Source: Mycogone perniciosa (taxonomy: Eukaryota > Ascomycota > Sordariomycetes > Hypocreales > Hypocreaceae). Taken from it: a stretch of 64,000 nucleotides of DNA. A model generated the notes under the pieces. That model ran no database searches. It was given only the letters and a program-made list of their open reading frames with translations, and was not told the origin of the DNA. The stretch lies in the NCBI GenBank assembly GCA_025331125.1, contig JAOALB010000138.1:79061-143060 (forward strand), in the 5' to 3' direction. Position 1 is the first letter of the stretch; each line of letters starts with the position of its first letter. Positions 58,601 to 64,000 of the stretch are shown in pieces. A program made the translations under genes and the position numbers.

Positions 58601-61600
58601 TAGCCCTACAGTATGCGGATTCAACTTTGCCATAGCGTTCAAGAATGCCCCGTGTTTCATATATGTATCTGCTGTGCTGCAGTTGACAGACGCGCGTCAC
58701 TATAGCATGCACGACATGGATATATATACACTGAGTCATTCCCCCAGCTTCGGCTTATACGGACTTTTTATTGGGGTTTTTTTTCATCACCAACACACAA
58801 CCATTTCAAAAACCAACCATCAGTGTCATCGGAAGGTTGTTGGTTTTGAAAATTACTCCGTACGAGGTACTATCATCCGTGCCGGACGGACAACGCCCGA
58901 ACCACACCAAAAGTTCACTTACCGATGCACGATCCGATGGGAGTGAAATAGAAATCCCGTAGGATTTAAAGTGTTTTTCTAGTGGGATTCTACCTTTTTT
59001 ACTCCAGGCATCGTCTTTTTCAGTGAGTGTTTTGAGGTTGGCGCCACAGCTTGGCCGGAATGTCGCTGAAAGCAAGTTGCTGGCTGGTCGGGGTTGACGG
59101 AGGGAGCCAACAACAAACAGTATGTGCTTGACCGGGCGGGTACGAACGGTGAAGAGCCGGGTACGGGTGCGGAGCCACTCGGTGTGTAAGGCCGAAAGTG
59201 AGGCCGGGCTATTCCCCACGGCCGGGGAATCACGGACACGAATTAGGAAGACACCGGCGAAACACTATCGTGGCAGCAGTAGTAGTAGGACCAGTAGGCT
59301 AGAGAGTATTGCTGACGGAGCAGTATCACACGACCATGCTCTGTAGAGTTGATGGCTACAGACAGGCATTCCATTCCAGAGGAGAGAGCCCAGAGCCTAT
59401 CACAGAGTATCATGGAGTCAGTGCAGTGAGAGGCCCTGGCCATCTCTCAAAAGTACTCCATAACCTGGTAAATAGCAGGGAAGAAGACAGACAGCCATGT
59501 CACAGCGACTTGGTGAAGTCATCCGACATGCCCGCCCAATCAAATGCCACATTCCCCGGCTCTCTTCCTCCGCTCCTCCCCGCTCCTCCGGACGGAAAGG
59601 GTGCGCCTCCCCCCTGCTGACCACCAGACTGCTCGATACCTCCGGAGATGCCCCAGATGGTAAGATGCCTAAACTGGTAGGGAGCCATCTTGGCATCCTT
59701 CTTCTGTCTCGTGTCAAGTTCTGAATGGGGCTTATTTGGGGGCGGACAATGCCAGTCCTGTGGCTTTTGACAAGCCTCTGGTTGGATGACTCCGTGGCAA
59801 GAAGGAGAGGCGAATGCCTAAGCGACAGCCGGGGAAAGACGGCGATGCGAAACCGCCCCCAAACTTGCTTGACATGGGACACATCTTAATATGGACCATC
59901 ATATGTGATATACGGAACAGGGTACGGACTATTACTCGTACATCGACATAATAGTCCGCGTTTTTGGATTCTTTCTCTCTCTCTCCTGTGCTCGGAAATA
60001 TGAATGCCATTTTCTTTTTCAATCCTCCACCCAATTATTAATCCCGCAATGGCAAAACGGCATAACAGATTCAGGCAGCAGAATAATACCTACTCCATAC
60101 TCGTACAGAGCCCTCCGTAGCGTGAAGTCTATGTAAATGCCTATGTACTCCGTATGTATATAGCTTTCTGTTGTTGGTTCAAGCCTTCAAGGTTTATTTT
60201 TTCTTGGCTGGTGAAGAATATTAAATATTAAATACCTCCATGTATTATATATTTTCCCCACAAACCATCATATGCCTGCCCTTGTTTCAGATTCCCACGT
60301 GCCGCAGAAGGCTTCTAGAAGCTTTATAAGTGGGGGTTCCACACCACCACACCTTTTTCTCCCCTTGTCCAGCACCTTGTCAAGCACCTTGTCAAAGCAC
60401 ACCCTCTTCTTCTGCTTCTTTCGTCTCAGTGGTGACCCTTTTGACAGGGCGCAGTCCATACGATTCGTGCGCGGCTTGACGGAGAGGGGAGGCTGGCCCT
60501 TGTTTAGCCCCCCCGGCCACCCGAGCAAGCATCTCTCGATGCAACGCAACATTCACCCTCCTTCTCGCAGAGGCATATTCAGACCAAAAGGCCCCTGGGC
60601 CTTGCTCAAAAAGGAAATTCGAACGCCGGATAGGCCCTGGGATTTTTACTATTTGTTAATAACATGACACACATGCCCGTCAACGTACCCTACGCACAGT
60701 TACCGCCCAGAAATGCAACCTTAAACAAGCTTCTTGACCGACGGCTTTCTTCCCAGAGATGGATGCCATCCCTGCTCGTGGCTGCTCTGTTGATGGTGAA
60801 TATCCCACGCACTCGGATATGAGTAAATATCTAGGAGTAATCTGTAGTAGATAGTAGTTATCTGTCGTTCCAGAATACTACATGGCATGGGGAATGGAGC
60901 CATACCCACTCCAGTCGCGCCGTGCCGCCCACAAGTTCGCCGGCCATGCCCCATGACACTTGGATCCTCTGCCACGCGACATACCACCCATCCTTTGTTC
61001 TCGTCCCTGGATGAGGTAGTAGCAATCACAGACGAGTATTAGCGAGACCCTGGAATAGAGAGCTCGTTACATGGCGACAGACCGAGTACAAGGGTCTTCT
61101 TCCCATCAATCCTGTCATCTCGTACACGTGTGCACCTGGGTCCTCATGTCCTTGGTCCTGGCCCAAGCACGCAATCTTCTCTCAAACTGTAGCTGAAGAG
61201 TAGTCCAACAACCGAGTAGCAGTAATAGTAGCAGTAGTAGTAGTAGTAGTAGTACCGTACAGACGCCACCAAATAGAAAAAAAGAACCACGAAATATTCC
61301 ATTTTACCAAAAAAAAAATACCACCCAGACGAACAAGAATAAAAGGGTTTCATCAAGCTAACTGCAGTTGTGGCCGCAGTAGCTTGAGAATAACGCATCC
61401 ATCCCCCTTCCGCGCCCAGGCCAAGTGGTATCCCGAACCGGACTCCGAAACACACAATTCCATTCCCTTTTCCGAGGCATCCAAGGTCGGTCCGAACGTG
61501 AAAACCGACCGCACGATCGAGATGTTAGTCACTAGTTCCCCATGAGAAGTGACAGATTCAAAATGACAATTGTGACATCCCCCATCAAAACAAGGTTTTT

Positions 61601-63967
61601 GACTCGCAGCGAGTTGGCGTGCAAGCACCAGCGAATTAGTTTCTTCGATGCATCTTGAATGCCTAGTATGGCGACTGATGGCTGAAATAGGCGTTGACCA
61701 GTGGTTTCATGAATGCCCCGGAAGTCCGAAGGGGCGTGTGTCAAGACCGGGCAATGGGTATCGGGAATTGGACATTGGAACAACTGACGGGAGTAGTAGG
61801 ACTAGACTTTTCTGAAATACCAATCATTGTGATTGTGATACGAAGCTGTCTCAGACGATTCATGGAATAATTGTTCTTTTTTTTCCATGAATTATTCTTC
61901 GGTAGGTTTTATGTAATAGGAAACAAGGTCTTGACTCGCGACCTTGCACCCTCATTTGGGATTACACATGGGCATACGGCGAGGGAAGCATCCTCCCGCT
62001 CGTTCCGTTAGATGCCCTTTTCCGATGTAATTTGAAATCCGTGTTGCAGCATGACTTGTAAGGAATATTCTACACGGGAATCTGCAGGGAAGTTGTTCAC
62101 CGATACGGAGTAGACGCTTCCCCCAGCGGATAGCTGCATCCCCCGCTCCATTCTTCCAAATCAGTCGTTTTAAGAAAGAAAAATCTCCGTTTGACCCCTT
62201 GCCCTAGTTGAGCTTGCAGACGGCATATAGCTAGCAAAATGACAGTGTAGCATCTGCAAGTGCTGCCAATCCACTGAGTGCCATACGTCGTTCGCATGGC
62301 ACGCGGCTGTTTCCTTGTCCATGACGCTAGAGCTTTCCCTTGTCTTCTTATTCATATCATCTTCAATCATACCGTAAACTAGAGCTTAGCAGGAAAGGCT
62401 GGCAAGGTAGGTTATAAGCCGTCAATGCTTCCTATACGCCTACGTCGTAGTACACCAGCCCCCAATGGCAAGTCCCTGCGTCTACACCGTAGTCCCGTCG
62501 CACCGATGCATCCCAAGGTAGCAGTCGAAACATTCGTGGAAAGGAGAAGGAATTTCCCCGCAGGATCATGGCACAGGGTATTGGGCAACAGGGCAGGGGC
62601 CAGCGTGAGGTTGTAAATGATGGTGATGACACACACCCACGAGGCTGACACAAAATCGCCATCATTGCCCAGTTCGGACACTGACGTTATGAAACACGGT
62701 CACATGAGATACACATTTCCAGGTTTGAACACACCCTAGCACCGCAATTGAATACGGTTTCCGTTGGGGTGGAATGTTAGCAGTAGCCCGTCGTCGATCT
62801 TTACGCAGTTTGGCGCCCATGCTATTCTACCCGTGTCATCGGATTGGCATTAATCAGTTTTTGCGAGGCTTCTTCCCCGGGTTTGCTTTAGAGTAGGACA
62901 CACCCGCCCCATCGGTTCAATTCGACCCCGGGGCTAGAGAGACGATCGTCTTCTACGCTCAATTCAGCGTGTAAGTGTTTAAGGGGGGCGAAAGCTTCAG
63001 CATCACGAGACCCCTCCCTTGAACAATGTTAATTACGTCCTTCTATAGAAAACCTGGTAGTATGACGGTAGTGTGCTCGGTAGTAGTCGGTCCCATCAGA
63101 TGTCATGCTCTCTCTCTCTAGTCACCCTTCCTGCTCCATAGTTCACAGCCCTCATCCACTTCCCCGACTTCCCCAGACCCGAAAAAGGGGTGCAACGAAA
63201 AATCATCGTTCCGGGGAAAAGAACTTCCCCATAATAAACCTTGCTATATAATATTCTGGGGGGCATAATACGACGACTAATAAGACTGGGCAATGAAGTC
63301 TCCCGATTTGCCCCGAAACCGTTTAAACGACCACCGCAAAACAACGGTTATGTCATTGACTATTGACTATTACTACTCGTAGAAAAAAGGCGGGGGTGAC
63401 AGTGGGCGGGTGTGTGTATGGGTGACAGAAATGATGTAAGCCAACCCTCTCTCCCTAGCTTTTTCCTGTTTTGCTCGATGAAGAAGCGGCACAAATGAGT
63501 AAAGAGGGAAAACAAACCGAGATCGATCGGGAAGAACAAGAACAAGAATAGACTATGCTGTCGGATTCGGAATGCGTGTGGTACCATTTGCGTGTGCCAC
63601 GTCGTCGAAAGCGGCTGCTGCTGCCCTCCATTCCGACATATCCATCACGTTACACAACTTACATCATTATCGTCCACGCATTGATTACCACAAACAGACA
63701 ATTCTCCCTTTCCCTCTTTCGCTATGCTTGCCGTTTTGTTCCCGTAAGCAAATAACCACATCAATTCTGTGAATGGCATCCGCACAAAGTAATAATTCGG
63801 ATCAATTTCTTGTATAACAACACCCCCTCCTACTTACAACCATGTCACCGCCAATTGCCCTGCTCGGGTGCCGTAGCATTTTCATATTAGACATCATCCC
63901 CATCCAAAACATCCGCAAACGCACGTAGGGTTCTCGCTCCCAATCCTCCTTCACATGCTTGGCCAAA
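55607..63967. other. About 8.4 kb without a recognisable gene
   Basis: All open frames are short (up to about 150 codons) and lack coding character, domains or convincing splice chains. The region includes CT- and AT-rich tracts, a (GTA)n repeat at 61214-61253, and TACTCCGTA/TACGGAGTA copies at 58854, 60146 and 62104. It could be a long upstream region of a gene beyond the window or contain non-coding RNAs; no tRNA was found by eye. Confidence 0.5.
61214..61253. repeat. (GTA/TAG)n triplet microsatellite
   Basis: An imperfect then perfect AGT/GTA triplet run of about 40 bp within the right-hand gene-free region. Confidence 0.85.
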
Positions 63968-63968
63968 C

Positions 63969-64000
63969 GGGGGGGGGGGGGGGGGGCGGGGGGGGGGGGG
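63969..64000. other. Terminal G homopolymer, probable assembly artefact
   Basis: Eighteen Gs, a single C, then thirteen Gs reach the last base. Runs like this are typical of low-signal sequencing reads or a contig edge rather than genomic sequence. Confidence 0.7.

Noticed and set aside
62905..62945. T-arm-like GGTTCAATTCGACCCC
   Set aside because: The flanking bases do not form the 5-bp T stem, and no matching D or anticodon arm lies upstream.
1..64000. CRISPR arrays, operon-like ribosome binding sites, rRNA genes, intact transposons
   Set aside because: None seen; the sequence is eukaryotic and no spaced repeats, rRNA segments or transposase domains were found by reading.

Overview
The window is nuclear DNA of a filamentous ascomycete (Pezizomycotina). 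Genes are interrupted by short GT-AG introns of about 50-130 nt with CTRAY-type branch sites. The gene set is typical of moulds: a FlbA/Rgs1-type RGS protein, an anthraquinone-type non-reducing polyketide synthase (NR-PKS), Paf1-complex Cdc73, Orc4 and Bub3. A Sordariomycete, probably Hypocreales, fits best, but that placement is inference.

Left part (1-16 kb): a decayed conserved fungal gene with two in-frame amber codons (6-1573); an LtrA-type multispanning membrane protein (minus, 1862-4308); a 2.2 kb spacer; ORC4 with an N-terminal PHD finger and AT-hook (plus, 6592-9289); a DUF7053-like protein (plus, 10794-11396); a small secreted, probably GPI-anchored wall protein (minus, 11896-12428); and the RGS regulator (minus, 13638-15844). 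Then comes about 11.5 kb with no convincing gene (15845-27349), rich in simple repeats and in the 9-mer TACGGAGTA/TACTCCGTA.

Middle part (27-41 kb) is a compact housekeeping block: an unrecognised multi-exon gene (27350-28398), BUB3, IMP2, a YMR166C/MME1-like mitochondrial carrier, a fungal conserved hypothetical, mitochondrial ribosomal protein uL23m, a METTL4-type MT-A70 methyltransferase, the LEU5-type carrier and CDC73. Several pairs are divergent with short shared promoters.

Right of CDC73 (41-51 kb) lies what looks like a decaying anthraquinone-type biosynthetic cluster: a 5'-truncated gene relic, an intact NorB-like aldo/keto reductase whose conserved reading frame requires a 4-nt microexon, an NR-PKS (SAT-KS-AT-PT-ACP, no thioesterase) with one in-frame amber between SAT and KS, and a badly eroded metallo-beta-lactamase thioesterase (the usual trans-acting partner of TE-less NR-PKSs). 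The stops in the relics mostly fall where tryptophan is expected (TGG to TAG/TGA), matching C-to-T change such as RIP. After the cluster come a single-pass membrane protein, a long helical-repeat (PPR-like) protein, and about 8.4 kb of apparently gene-free sequence ending in a G homopolymer.
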